From the NCBI RefSeq assembly GCF_007279655.1, contig NZ_QKWN01000010.1, positions 169,717-233,716 of the forward strand: 64,000 bases of DNA, read 5' to 3'. This stretch comes from Robertkochia solimangrovi. Lineage in GTDB: Bacteria; Bacteroidota; Bacteroidia; Flavobacteriales; Flavobacteriaceae. The notes below the pieces were generated by a model. It made no database searches and had not been told where the DNA came from. It saw nothing but the letters and a program-made list of their open reading frames with translations. Position 1 is the stretch's first letter, and each line of letters begins with the position of its first letter. This document shows, in pieces, positions 41,172 to 49,423 of this stretch. A program made the translations under genes and the position numbers.

Positions 41172-42554
41172 TCAAATACTCAATTGATCGAATACTTCCC
41201 GTACTTCTGTATCGGAAGGACGTGGTGCATCATAATCAACGATCTTTCCTTCCGGATCGACAATGATAAATCTTGGAATACCCTTGATCATATAATCTTC
41301 CACGAATTGAGATTTCCAATTGTTATCAGCAAGTAACTGAACACCTTTCAATTCTTCGTCTACTACCATCTTCTTCCAGGTCTCATAGTCTTTTTCCTCA
41401 TCGATCGAAATACTGACGAACTCGATGTTCTTCCCGTGATAATCTGTTTCCAGTTGTTTTAAAGATGGAATCTCTCGCCTACAGGGTCCGCACCAGGTTG
41501 CCCAAACATCGATATAAAGATATTTTCCTTTCAGGTCTTCCAGTGAAGTGGTTCCCCCGGCATGATTTTCGTAAGACTTGAACTCCGGTGATGGATTTCC
41601 TGAAGCCAAGGACATAAGTTTATTATAATCGGCAGTGATCTTCTCTTTGTGCTCGGCATTGGTTGAAGACTTCTGAAAAAGATCATAATAATTTTCAAGT
41701 TCATCTTCTGAATATGCCATATTATAGCGGGCAGCATCCCAAAGCAACGTATTTCTGATCGGTTCGCTCTGGATTCCGGCAACCTCTTTAAGATAAACCA
41801 TATAATAATTAGCTGTTGAATCCTTTTTCATTGCTTCATCCGCTAATTCATTATAATGAGCACTTACCAGATTCTTATAGGCAGAAGAAAAAGTAAAATC
41901 TTCAGTTTTATTGTAATCAATACCATCAAGCTCGCTCTTTAAGACATCTGAGGCTTCATAATCGGGCATTTCGGCATAATGTTTATGATACATCGGATAG
42001 CGATTCAGCATTTCCAGATATGCATATTCCAGATTGCGTTCCTCCTTAGCTTTGAAGTCTTCTGATACTCCTGCCGTTGCGCTTAATAGCGTTTTTTGTG
42101 CCTCCTTAGCCTCCTTTAATGCTGCTATATAAGCAGCTTCATCCAATTTATAAAGTTCTACACCCTGACTTCCGATGATCTCTTTATACTTCTTCGTCTT
42201 TTCAAAGAGATAATTACTGTTAGCGATATTATCACCAGAAAGAGCAAAGGTCTTGTCATGATCGGTAGCATCATAGGTCATGTTCAGATTTGAACCTGGC
42301 TCGATGTAGAGATTATCAACATTTTTTCCATCATGGATCGTGTAAACTCCAGGAGCGAGCTTTAGTGTATCCATAAAGCTTCCATCCTCTTTAAGAGCGA
42401 CTTTCAGGTTTACACTTCGATCATTGTTAAACATAGTGAGCTCTTTTGCTTTCTCATTGGTGATCTTACCTGAGAGCACTGCATAATCCACAGGTGTTTC
42501 CTGCTTACAAGCTACCACCGATAGTGCAGCAAGGAAAATCCAGTTTTTTTTCAT
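41172..42554 (-). CDS. TlpA-like thioredoxin-fold lipoprotein with DUF4369-type N-terminus
   Basis: 460 residues. Lipobox V-V-A-C with Cys at about residue 16. The N-terminal part (about 25-110; YAVLSGKITNEKAKELTMFN) resembles the DUF4369 beta domain, and a helical middle (about 110-320) follows. The C-terminal domain (about 325-460) is a TlpA/ResA thioredoxin fold with active-site C-x2-C in WATWCGPCRREIPSL and a cis-Pro in KGIPRFIIVDPEG. It should reduce disulfides or cytochrome c precursors in the periplasm; this three-part layout is frequent and poorly studied in Bacteroidota. It has its own terminator and is divergent from the M28 peptidase. Confidence 0.87.
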   Translation of the reverse strand: MKKNWIFLAALSVVACKQETPVDYAVLSGKITNEKAKELTMFNNDRSVNLKVALKEDGSFMDTLKLAPGVYTIHDGKNVDNLYIEPGSNLNMTYDATDHDKTFALSGDNIANSNYLFEKTKKYKEIIGSQGVELYKLDEAAYIAALKEAKEAQKTLLSATAGVSEDFKAKEERNLEYAYLEMLNRYPMYHKHYAEMPDYEASDVLKSELDGIDYNKTEDFTFSSAYKNLVSAHYNELADEAMKKDSTANYYMVYLKEVAGIQSEPIRNTLLWDAARYNMAYSEDELENYYDLFQKSSTNAEHKEKITADYNKLMSLASGNPSPEFKSYENHAGGTTSLEDLKGKYLYIDVWATWCGPCRREIPSLKQLETDYHGKNIEFVSISIDEEKDYETWKKMVVDEELKGVQLLADNNWKSQFVEDYMIKGIPRFIIVDPEGKIVDYDAPRPSDTEVREVFDQLSI

Positions 42555-42939
42555 TTTTGGGTAGTTTTAATTATTAAAATTCATTTAAGTGTCAGGGGCT
42601 TATAATCATTATAATGAATCCGGTTTTTAAAATTATCCGTTAACTTCCAAAAACACAATTCAAATGGCCTGATCTTAATTATCAGCATCCCGCAAATCAC
42701 AGCTAAAATAAAGAATTTCCGAAGGTAATAGAGGTAATTTTACACAACAAAAACTTAATAGCTTATTTCCAGTCACTTACGTTTAATCAGTGATAGAAAC
42801 GATCAATTTTGAACCGGCTATGAATCCCAATATTTTCTTAAAATTTTATAAGGCATTACTTTAAATTTTCAGGACTACAGGCTCGGGACCTGAATTTTTA
42901 TATATTTATGAGCTTGAAATAATAATCCTAACCATAACT
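42555..42939. other. Divergent promoter region, TlpA-like and M28 peptidase genes
   Basis: 385 AT-rich bases upstream of two divergent genes. Promoters for both should be here, but I found no good TTTG/TAnnTTTG pair. A short stem (CAGG, CTCGGGA, CCTG) at about 42877-42891 is too weak to interpret. Confidence 0.3.
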
Positions 42940-44508
42940 ATGAAGCAAATCTTTTATTGCGGATTAATTTTTGCCATGGGCTGCAATAGTGCTCAGAACA
43001 AATCTGCTGATCCGGAGAAACTCACTGAAGCAACCGAAGAACAGCGTATAAGCTTCGCAAACACCATTACTGAAGAAGAATTAAAAGAGCATCTTTACAC
43101 CTACGCCTCTGATGAATTCAAAGGAAGAGAGACGGGAACGGAAAGTGAAAAGACCGCAACAGCCTATCTAAAGAAGAATTATGAGGAAATGGGCATACCT
43201 GCTGCTAAAGGAGGGGATAACTATTTTCAAAATGTGCCTATTGAACAAACGGAAATCCCTACCGGTTCGATCACAATTGACGGCAAAACCTATACGATCG
43301 GCAGCGAAATAATCACATACTCAAGTCTGAAAGGAAATGATCTAGAAATTGCTTATGCAGGTTATGGAATCGATTCTCCTGATTATTCCGATTATAATGA
43401 ACTCGATGTGAACGGCAAGATCGTACTCATCAAGTTAGGGGAACCCATTAGTGCAGACGGTACCTACCTGCTCAGTGGAAGCAAGGAGCCTTCAGACTGG
43501 TCTAACTGGAGAGAAACTTTATCGAAACGTGTACAGATCGCAAAAGAAAAAGGCGCTGCAGGTGTATTATACAGTGATGACCAATATTTTGGACGGACTA
43601 AACAACGATTTGATTATTATAAATCTTCAGGTCACAGCGGTCAAATGCGTTTGAAAAGTGACGATAACCCGATCGCGGTTATGTTCATCAATTCGGAAAC
43701 CGCTGCAAGTATCTATCCTGAGTTTGCAACTGCTGAATCAGGTTCAGTGCTTGCAACGAAAGCACAGATCGATATCGATAATCATGCTAAAGAAGTTACT
43801 GCAAATAATGTGGTAGCCCTCATCAAAGGAAAAACCAAACCCGATGAATATGTTGTGGTTTCTGCCCACCTCGATCATGTTGGAGTGGACGCCAATGGAA
43901 ATGTATTCAATGGTGCAGATGATGATGGTAGTGGTACAGTAGCTGTATTGGAAATCGCCGAAGCATTTAAAAAAGCTGCAGATGCAGGTTATGGTCCTGA
44001 CCGTTCTATTATTTTCCTCCATGTAACCGGAGAAGAAAAAGGATTGTTCGGTTCCGAGTATTATACAGATCACCCGATATTTCCATTGGCTAATACGGTA
44101 GCTGACCTGAATATCGATATGATCGGTCGTATCGATCCAGACAGAACCGGAGACAGAAATTATATCTACCTGATCGGCTCTGATAAGCTCAGTACTGAAC
44201 TACACAACCTTTCAGAGGAAGTAAATAAGAAATATGCTAATATTCAACTGGATTACAAATACAATGATAAAAACGATCCAAACCGTTTTTATTACAGAAG
44301 TGACCATTACAATTTTGCAAAGAATAATATCCCGGTAATCTTCTATTTTAATGGAACACATGCCGATTATCACAAGATTTCGGATACTCCTGACAAGATC
44401 AATTATGACTTACTGACCAACAGAGCAAGACTGGTTTTCCAAACTGCCTGGGAAGTAGCCAATCGCCCGGAAAGAATCATAGTTGACAAAGCAGAGGCTA
44501 CCGAATAA
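42940..44508 (+). CDS. M28-family zinc aminopeptidase lipoprotein with PA domain
   Basis: 522 residues. Lipobox M-G-C with Cys at about residue 15. A protease-associated domain is inserted at about 130-260. The M28 core supplies the two-zinc ligands in order: His in SAHLDHVG, bridging Asp in GADDDGSG, Glu-Glu in TGEEKGLFGSEYY, Asp in LNIDMIGR and His near the end in DYHKISDTPDK. All are intact, so it should be active, cleaving N-terminal amino acids from peptides in the periplasm or at the surface. It is a single-gene unit with a strong terminator. Confidence 0.9.
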   Translation: MKQIFYCGLIFAMGCNSAQNKSADPEKLTEATEEQRISFANTITEEELKEHLYTYASDEFKGRETGTESEKTATAYLKKNYEEMGIPAAKGGDNYFQNVPIEQTEIPTGSITIDGKTYTIGSEIITYSSLKGNDLEIAYAGYGIDSPDYSDYNELDVNGKIVLIKLGEPISADGTYLLSGSKEPSDWSNWRETLSKRVQIAKEKGAAGVLYSDDQYFGRTKQRFDYYKSSGHSGQMRLKSDDNPIAVMFINSETAASIYPEFATAESGSVLATKAQIDIDNHAKEVTANNVVALIKGKTKPDEYVVVSAHLDHVGVDANGNVFNGADDDGSGTVAVLEIAEAFKKAADAGYGPDRSIIFLHVTGEEKGLFGSEYYTDHPIFPLANTVADLNIDMIGRIDPDRTGDRNYIYLIGSDKLSTELHNLSEEVNKKYANIQLDYKYNDKNDPNRFYYRSDHYNFAKNNIPVIFYFNGTHADYHKISDTPDKINYDLLTNRARLVFQTAWEVANRPERIIVDKAEATE

Positions 44509-44558
44509 AAAGTAGTAAACATGTAAACAGATAACCGTTTACATAGAATGTTTTACGG

Positions 44559-44608
44559 AAAACAGCAAACAGTGATCGGGTGACTGATAATTGTTTGCTG
44601 TTTTTTTT
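44559..44608 (+). terminator. Strong terminator after the M28 peptidase gene
   Basis: A perfect 12-bp stem (AAAACAGCAAAC against GTTTGCTGTTTT) with a 22-base loop, followed by a run of T. It lies 50 bases after the stop codon. Confidence 0.85.
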
Positions 44609-44615
44609 ATGTTAT

Positions 44616-44712
44616 GAAGTTACAGAGTTACGAGGTTACAGAGTAACAATGTAGTCACAGAGTCACAAAGTCACAAAGTCACCTTGTAACATTGTAACAT
44701 AGTTACAGCTGT
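44616..44712. repeat. Degenerate 8-10 bp repeat array, GTTACAGAG / GTCACAAAG type
   Basis: Ten or so imperfect units of 8-10 bases (AGTTACAGAG, AGTCACAAAG, TTGTAACAT) follow one another. Those on the right are in inverse orientation (TTGTAACATTGTAACAT), so the array can fold back on itself. A related array lies at 63912-63992. Confidence 0.55.
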
Positions 44713-44762
44713 AAAATTCAATAAACAAAAAAAGCCTCCAGATAAATCTGAAGGCTTAAACG

Positions 44763-44836
44763 GGTGGAAGACCGGGTTCGAACCGGCGACCTCTGGAACC
44801 ACAATCCAGCGCTCTAACCAGCTGAGCTACAACCAC
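44763..44836 (-). tRNA. tRNA-His (GTG anticodon)
   Basis: Read on the minus strand it gives a 74-base cloverleaf. D-arm GCTC/GAGC, anticodon stem CTGGA/TCCAG with loop TTGTGGT (anticodon GTG), T-arm GCCGG/CCGGT with loop TTCGAAC. The discriminator is C73, and a G precedes G1, as histidine tRNAs require. The acceptor stem shows two adjacent U-U oppositions (positions 5-68 and 6-67). Confidence 0.93.
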
Positions 44837-44947
44837 CGTTTTAAAGAACTGCTTGCTGTTGTTGCAAAGCAGGTGCAAATGTAATCTATTTTATTATTTC
44901 CCGCCAAAAAAAAAATCAAAAAATTATCGGGATTTTTATAGTGATCT

Positions 44948-45664
44948 CTATTTCAGATCCCAAACCGAATTAACTGCTAAGAGTCGCTCTACAGTAAAGC
45001 CCTCAGCATGATCCGTTCCGGTTAACCGGCCCAGATCACGTGCCCTGTAATCCAGACTGTCAAAAAAGTTTCTCGAAGTTATCGGTGTTTGAGGTTCCTC
45101 GCTATTTGGATCATAGAATTGGGAAGCATAGGCCTTGATCGACTCCATTTTCACATCCATATATCCGGTAACATCAACCACGAAATCAGGCTCCAGGTTT
45201 TTCCATTGGATATAATGATACACCACTTTAGGTCTCCATGGAAGTTGCACTTCCCCATCCAGTAAGGTCACAACCTTTACGAGTCCACTTAAAAAGCAGG
45301 CATCGCTTACCAATTTACTACCTTTCCCGTGATCGATATGACGATCATCGATCGAGTTACAAAAAACGATCTCCGGACGATATTTACGAATCATTTTGAT
45401 GACTTCCAGTTGATGCGCCTTGTCATTAACAAAAAATCCATCGGCAAAACGCAGATTCTCCCGCACCGACACCCCTAAGATCTCCGCAGCTTTAGCGGCT
45501 TCAAGATCTCTGAGTTCTGCGGAACCGCGGGTTCCGAGTTCTCCACGGGTAAGATCGATGATCCCGGCCTTTCTTCCTGATTTAATTTCTTTAGCAAGTG
45601 TTGCTCCACACCCAAGTTCCACATCATCCGGATGACTTCCGAATGCAAGAATATCTAGTTTCAT
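44948..45664 (-). CDS. bshB1: Bacillithiol biosynthesis deacetylase BshB1 (LmbE-like)
   Basis: 238 residues, the usual length. It opens LDILAFGSHPDDVELGCGATLA, where H-P-D-D supplies two zinc ligands and the catalytic Asp. DLTRGELGTRGS follows, then DDRHIDHGKGS (about 107-117) with a third metal ligand and catalytic His. It removes the acetyl group from GlcNAc-malate to give GlcN-malate, step two of bacillithiol synthesis, in the cytoplasm. The next genes upstream on the same strand are a Cys/Met-metabolism enzyme and a thiol peroxidase, which suits a thiol-redox neighbourhood. Confidence 0.92.
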   Translation of the reverse strand: MKLDILAFGSHPDDVELGCGATLAKEIKSGRKAGIIDLTRGELGTRGSAELRDLEAAKAAEILGVSVRENLRFADGFFVNDKAHQLEVIKMIRKYRPEIVFCNSIDDRHIDHGKGSKLVSDACFLSGLVKVVTLLDGEVQLPWRPKVVYHYIQWKNLEPDFVVDVTGYMDVKMESIKAYASQFYDPNSEEPQTPITSRNFFDSLDYRARDLGRLTGTDHAEGFTVERLLAVNSVWDLK

Positions 45665-45767
45665 AAATAGTATGCTGTTTTCACGACAAAAGTAAGCAAT
45701 GTTTTACATTCGTCCCTAATGCCCTGAAATACATCCAGTGGTATATTACCCTTCTAAACGTAACGTT

Positions 45768-46940
45768 TTAGGCAGTTACGGTCATTTTACCTGCGGCGAG
45801 TACTGCCTGTTCAATATCAGCAATTATATCCTTACGGTCTTCAATCCCAACTGAAAAGCGTAACAAACGATCACTGATACCCTGGGATTTTCGTTCTTCA
45901 GGAGTCAAAAGTGCATGTGAGGTTTTGGAAGGATAAAGAATTGTCGACTCCACCCCTGCCAGACTCATCGAAGGTTTAATAAGTTTCAATGCTTTCAGGA
46001 AAGCTGAAGTATCCAGTCCCTCCTTCAATTCGAACGACATCATTCCTCCAAAGCCATTCATCTGTGCTCTGGCGATCTCATAACCCGGATGATCTTTCAA
46101 TCCTGGATAATAAACCGTTTCAACCGCTTCGTGCTTCTTCAGATATTTTGCAATACGGCGCGCATTACGATTGTGAGCCTTAACCCTTACCCCCAGCGTC
46201 TTTATACTGCGCTCGAGTAACCAAACCGTATAATCACTTAAATTTCCACCTAAATTCTTAGCCAGCGAAAACACCTGTTTTATATGTTCATTACTGGCAC
46301 AAACAGCTCCGGCAAGTATGTCACTGTGCCCACCCAGATATTTAGTCGCAGAATGGATGATAATATCGATTCCAAGATCGGAAGGGTTTTGATTTACCGG
46401 ACTGGCAAAGGTATTATCAATCATAGAGATCAACCCATGCTTTTTGGCAAGTCCGGCGATCATTTTCAGATCTGTAATGGTCAGTAACGGATTAGATGGC
46501 GTTTCCACATAGATCACCTTGGTATTTTCTCTTATCTCCTTTGCAAAGGCATTCTCATCCCAACCTGAGGTGAATGAATAGGCTATCCCGAACTTATCGA
46601 ATTCTTCCATAATTAAGTTGTGCGTACCTCCATACAGGGTTTGTTGTAAAACCACATGGTCTCCTTTACCAAGAAATGCTAAAAGTGCTGTACTTACAGC
46701 TGCCATACCACTTCCAAAGATCAACGCATTCTCAGTATGTTCCAATGCAGCCAGTTTAATGGCCAGAGCCTCCTGATTAGGTGTATTGAAATAGCGTGGA
46801 TATCTTTTAACTTCAACATCCTCAAAAGCATAAGAGGTAGCCATATACAATGGGGAAACCGCTCCTTTGAATTGTTCATCCTTTAATTCTCCTGCATGCG
46901 TACAGACTGTATTAAGTCCGGGCCTTTTTTTCATGTCCAT
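45768..46940 (-). CDS. Cys/Met-metabolism PLP enzyme (cystathionine gamma-synthase or methionine gamma-lyase type)
   Basis: 390 residues, complete fold-type I enzyme. The Schiff-base lysine is in IIHSATKYLGGHSD (about residue 204). GSGMAAVSTALL, DHVVLQQTLYGGT and YVETPSNPLL are typical phosphate-binding and cofactor-stacking segments. Sequence cannot separate gamma-synthase, gamma-lyase and beta-lyase. The start codon shares a base with the stop of the upstream peroxidase (TAATGG), so the two are translationally coupled. An alternative ATG two codons downstream would also serve. Confidence 0.88.
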   Translation of the reverse strand: MDMKKRPGLNTVCTHAGELKDEQFKGAVSPLYMATSYAFEDVEVKRYPRYFNTPNQEALAIKLAALEHTENALIFGSGMAAVSTALLAFLGKGDHVVLQQTLYGGTHNLIMEEFDKFGIAYSFTSGWDENAFAKEIRENTKVIYVETPSNPLLTITDLKMIAGLAKKHGLISMIDNTFASPVNQNPSDLGIDIIIHSATKYLGGHSDILAGAVCASNEHIKQVFSLAKNLGGNLSDYTVWLLERSIKTLGVRVKAHNRNARRIAKYLKKHEAVETVYYPGLKDHPGYEIARAQMNGFGGMMSFELKEGLDTSAFLKALKLIKPSMSLAGVESTILYPSKTSHALLTPEERKSQGISDRLLRFSVGIEDRKDIIADIEQAVLAAGKMTVTA

Positions 46941-47521
46941 TATTTGCTGATTATCCAGTTTACAATTTCATCATCCATAGGGTCGGTCTTTGGGCTGATC
47001 ACCTTTTCCAATTGTCCGGATTCATTGATCAGGTATTTCTGAAAGTTCCAGGTAACTTCTGAATCCTGCAGACCATTCTGAGATTTTTCAGTCAGAAAGT
47101 GATATACAGGATGCATATCATCCCCTTTCACAGATATCTTAGCCATCATCGGAAAAGAAACTCCATAATTCTGTTCACAGAATTCCGCGATCTCCTCATT
47201 GGTTCCAGGCTCCTGATTTCCGAAATTATTTGCCGGAAAACCAACGATCACAAACCCTCTTCCAGAATAGGTCTCATAGAGTTCCTGAAGCTTTTCATAT
47301 TGCGGGGTAAGACCGCATTTGCTGGCGGTGTTCACGACCATCACTTTTTTGCCTTTCAGGCTTTCCATATTAAAAGGTTTTCCTTCCAGATCAGTCACCT
47401 CGAAATCATACAAACGCTTTAACTGTATCGCACTATTAAATTCGATCGATTCTGAATCTTCTTCAGAACCAAAGCCAGAGAAGACCATGGCAAGCACGAT
47501 CATACACATTGATTTATACAT
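46940..47521 (-). CDS. Glutathione-peroxidase-family thiol peroxidase, exported or membrane-anchored
   Basis: 193 residues: an N-terminal hydrophobic segment (MCMIVLAMVFSGFGS), then a full GPx domain (about 35-190). The catalytic residue is cysteine, not selenocysteine, in NTASKCGLTPQY. NFGNQEPG and VTWNFQKYLIN supply the conserved Gln and Trp-Asn of the active site. Thioredoxin or another thiol is the probable reductant, since such Cys-GPx proteins rarely use glutathione. The leader suggests work in the periplasm. It is first in a unit with the PLP enzyme. Confidence 0.87.
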   Translation of the reverse strand: MYKSMCMIVLAMVFSGFGSEEDSESIEFNSAIQLKRLYDFEVTDLEGKPFNMESLKGKKVMVVNTASKCGLTPQYEKLQELYETYSGRGFVIVGFPANNFGNQEPGTNEEIAEFCEQNYGVSFPMMAKISVKGDDMHPVYHFLTEKSQNGLQDSEVTWNFQKYLINESGQLEKVISPKTDPMDDEIVNWIISK

Positions 47522-47603
47522 TACTTTTCAATTTTGAACTAAAATTACTAATTCCCGGGTGAATATCGACCGGGCTATTTTTAAATATTTGTTATAAAAA
47601 TGC

Positions 47604-49010
47604 TTATACCTGTACACTTTTCCAGGCTCCTTTCCGGAACCAAACCAACGCTAACAAGGCAATCAGGGATTCTGCAAGTGTAATGGCTATAAAAACACCG
47701 ACGGGACCTTTCGACAAGACAATGGCCACGAGATAAGCAAATGGCAATTGAAAGAACCAGAATGCGATTAGATTGATAACAGTTGGTGTTCGTGTATCCC
47801 CGGCACCATTAAAGGCATTGGTAAGCACCATACCATAAGCATAAAAAATATACCCGGCTGCAATGATCTTTAAACTCAGACTACCATATCGAATCACTTC
47901 CTGCCCATCACTGAAGAACCTCATAAGCTCGTCGGAGAATACCAGATAGAATACCGATACCCCACACATAAAAAAAGCGGTATATTTCCCGGTCACCCAA
48001 ACCGATCTTTCCGCCCTATCCGGTTTTCCAGCACCTAGATTCTGACCTACCAAGGTAGCAGCAGCGTTACTCATTCCCCAGGCGGGCATCAACGTAAATA
48101 CAAGTACCCTTATCGCGATGGTATAACCGGCAAGAGCCTCGCTTCCAAATTCACTCATGATCCGCATTAAAAAGACCCAGCTGGAAGTTCCGATCAGAAA
48201 CTGTCCGATTCCCCCCAGAGAAACCTTCACCAGTTTAAACATGATCACTGTATTCAGGCGTATACGAGCCAGTGTCAAATGTATTCGCTTGCTGCCGCGA
48301 AACAATAGATAGCATTGAAATAAGACCGCTGTACCCCTGCCGATGGTAGTAGCCACGGCAGCCCCTTTAACCCCCATTTCGGGAATGGGTCCAAATCCGA
48401 AAATAAAGATCGGGTCCAGCACAATATTCAAACCGTTGGAAAGTATCAAAGTATACATGGCTAAAGAGGCATCTCCTGCCCCTCTAAATACGGCGTTGAT
48501 AAGAAATAGCATCACAATGGTTATATTGAAACCGATAAGTATTTGTGTATATCCGAATCCTTCCTCAATCAACTCCGGCTCCCCTCCCATTAATTCCAGT
48601 ATCTCTCTGGGATATAAAAATCCAAGCACTCCGATTACCACTGAAATCATCACCCCGAGTATAATTACCTGGACGGTCGTGATATTAGCGCCTTCAAAAT
48701 CCTTTTCCCCAACTCTTCTCGCCACCACCGCAGTTGCAGCCATACTCAACCCAATGGCCAGTGCATAAACCAGCGTGATCACAGATTCGGTGAGTCCGAT
48801 CGTTGCAACCGCATTCGTACTTACTCTGGAAACATAAATGATATCTACCAAGGCGAAAATAGATTCCATACACATTTCAAGTATCATTGGTACCGACAAC
48901 AAAAAAATCGCCCTTTTAATACTGATATTCGTAAAATCGATATCATTTCCCCTAACTGCCTCCTTGAATAATCCCGGTAAACGTTTCCAGATCGAACGTC
49001 CTGACGTCAT
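47604..49010 (-). CDS. MATE-family multidrug/Na+ efflux transporter
   Basis: 468 residues with about 12 membrane segments in two homologous halves. Family landmarks are MILEMCMESIFALVDIIYVSR in the first helix pair, NAVFRGAGDASLAMYTLILSNGLNIVLDPIFIFGFG in the first half, and NAFNGAGDTRTPTVINLIAFWFFQLPFAYL in the second. It exports cationic drugs or toxic compounds in exchange for Na+ or H+; substrate unknown. It is single, 83 bases upstream of the peroxidase gene on the same strand. Confidence 0.92.
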   Translation of the reverse strand: MTSGRSIWKRLPGLFKEAVRGNDIDFTNISIKRAIFLLSVPMILEMCMESIFALVDIIYVSRVSTNAVATIGLTESVITLVYALAIGLSMAATAVVARRVGEKDFEGANITTVQVIILGVMISVVIGVLGFLYPREILELMGGEPELIEEGFGYTQILIGFNITIVMLFLINAVFRGAGDASLAMYTLILSNGLNIVLDPIFIFGFGPIPEMGVKGAAVATTIGRGTAVLFQCYLLFRGSKRIHLTLARIRLNTVIMFKLVKVSLGGIGQFLIGTSSWVFLMRIMSEFGSEALAGYTIAIRVLVFTLMPAWGMSNAAATLVGQNLGAGKPDRAERSVWVTGKYTAFFMCGVSVFYLVFSDELMRFFSDGQEVIRYGSLSLKIIAAGYIFYAYGMVLTNAFNGAGDTRTPTVINLIAFWFFQLPFAYLVAIVLSKGPVGVFIAITLAESLIALLALVWFRKGAWKSVQV

Positions 49011-49367
49011 AATTTAATGGTAATGGTTGATTAACACGAAACTATAAAACATTCGTATACAACCCTGTTTTCGAATTAGAATAATTTTAATGACGTATAT
49101 ATCCTACATTAAAGTAGCCAAACCCCATTAGAATGTTAAATTTGCATTTTTTAAGTAAACTTTAAGACTTAAAAGTAAGGGATTTTAGAATTTCCTGCGT
49201 CTATAAGGATAGAAGACCAAGAGTGATTTTATACCTGTTTAACCTATCATATAAATAGGGTAGTTACGTGGATTTTTCCGAGAATTTGATAAAAACAACA
49301 GATAAATACTATCGAATTTTCAGAATATTTAAATAATTCTTAAAGTTTTCTAAAAAATTAACAACAG
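49011..49367. other. Intergenic region upstream of the MATE and DsbD genes
   Basis: About 360 AT-rich bases separate two divergent genes. No gene, strong hairpin or repeat is visible. The DsbD promoter is listed separately; I did not find a good one for the MATE gene. Confidence 0.35.
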
Positions 49368-49400
49368 TTTGTGCTTAATCAAACAACCCGCTTAGTTTTG
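49368..49400 (+). promoter_or_regulatory. Bacteroidota-type promoter of the DsbD gene
   Basis: TTTG at 49368-49371 and TAGTTTTG at 49393-49400 are separated by 21 bases and match the -33/-7 consensus (TTTG, TAnnTTTG) exactly. The expected start of transcription is near 49407, giving a leader of about 17 bases before the ATG at 49424. Confidence 0.72.
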
Positions 49401-49423
49401 CACAAATCTTGAAATACCTGACT

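Larger units (their letters stand above)
44509..44947. other. Intergenic region holding a terminator, a repeat array and tRNA-His
   Basis: The 439 bases between the M28 gene and bshB1 carry the terminator (44559-44608), a degenerate GTTACAGAG-type repeat array (44616-44712) and the minus-strand tRNA-His (44763-44836), each listed separately. Nothing else is visible. Confidence 0.6.

Noticed and set aside
44616..44712. CRISPR array
   Set aside because: Units are 8-10 bases, degenerate, without spacers of constant length, and no cas gene is present.
45665..45767. SAM riboswitch near the Cys/Met gene
   Set aside because: The spacers around 45768-46940 are short or overlapping and show no riboswitch core.
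46940..47521. Selenoprotein glutathione peroxidase
   Set aside because: The catalytic codon is cysteine (SKCGL), with no in-frame TGA.
48343..48768. 141-codon plus-strand ORF inside the MATE gene
   Set aside because: Antisense of membrane helices gives Pro/Ser/Thr-rich translation; no support as a gene.
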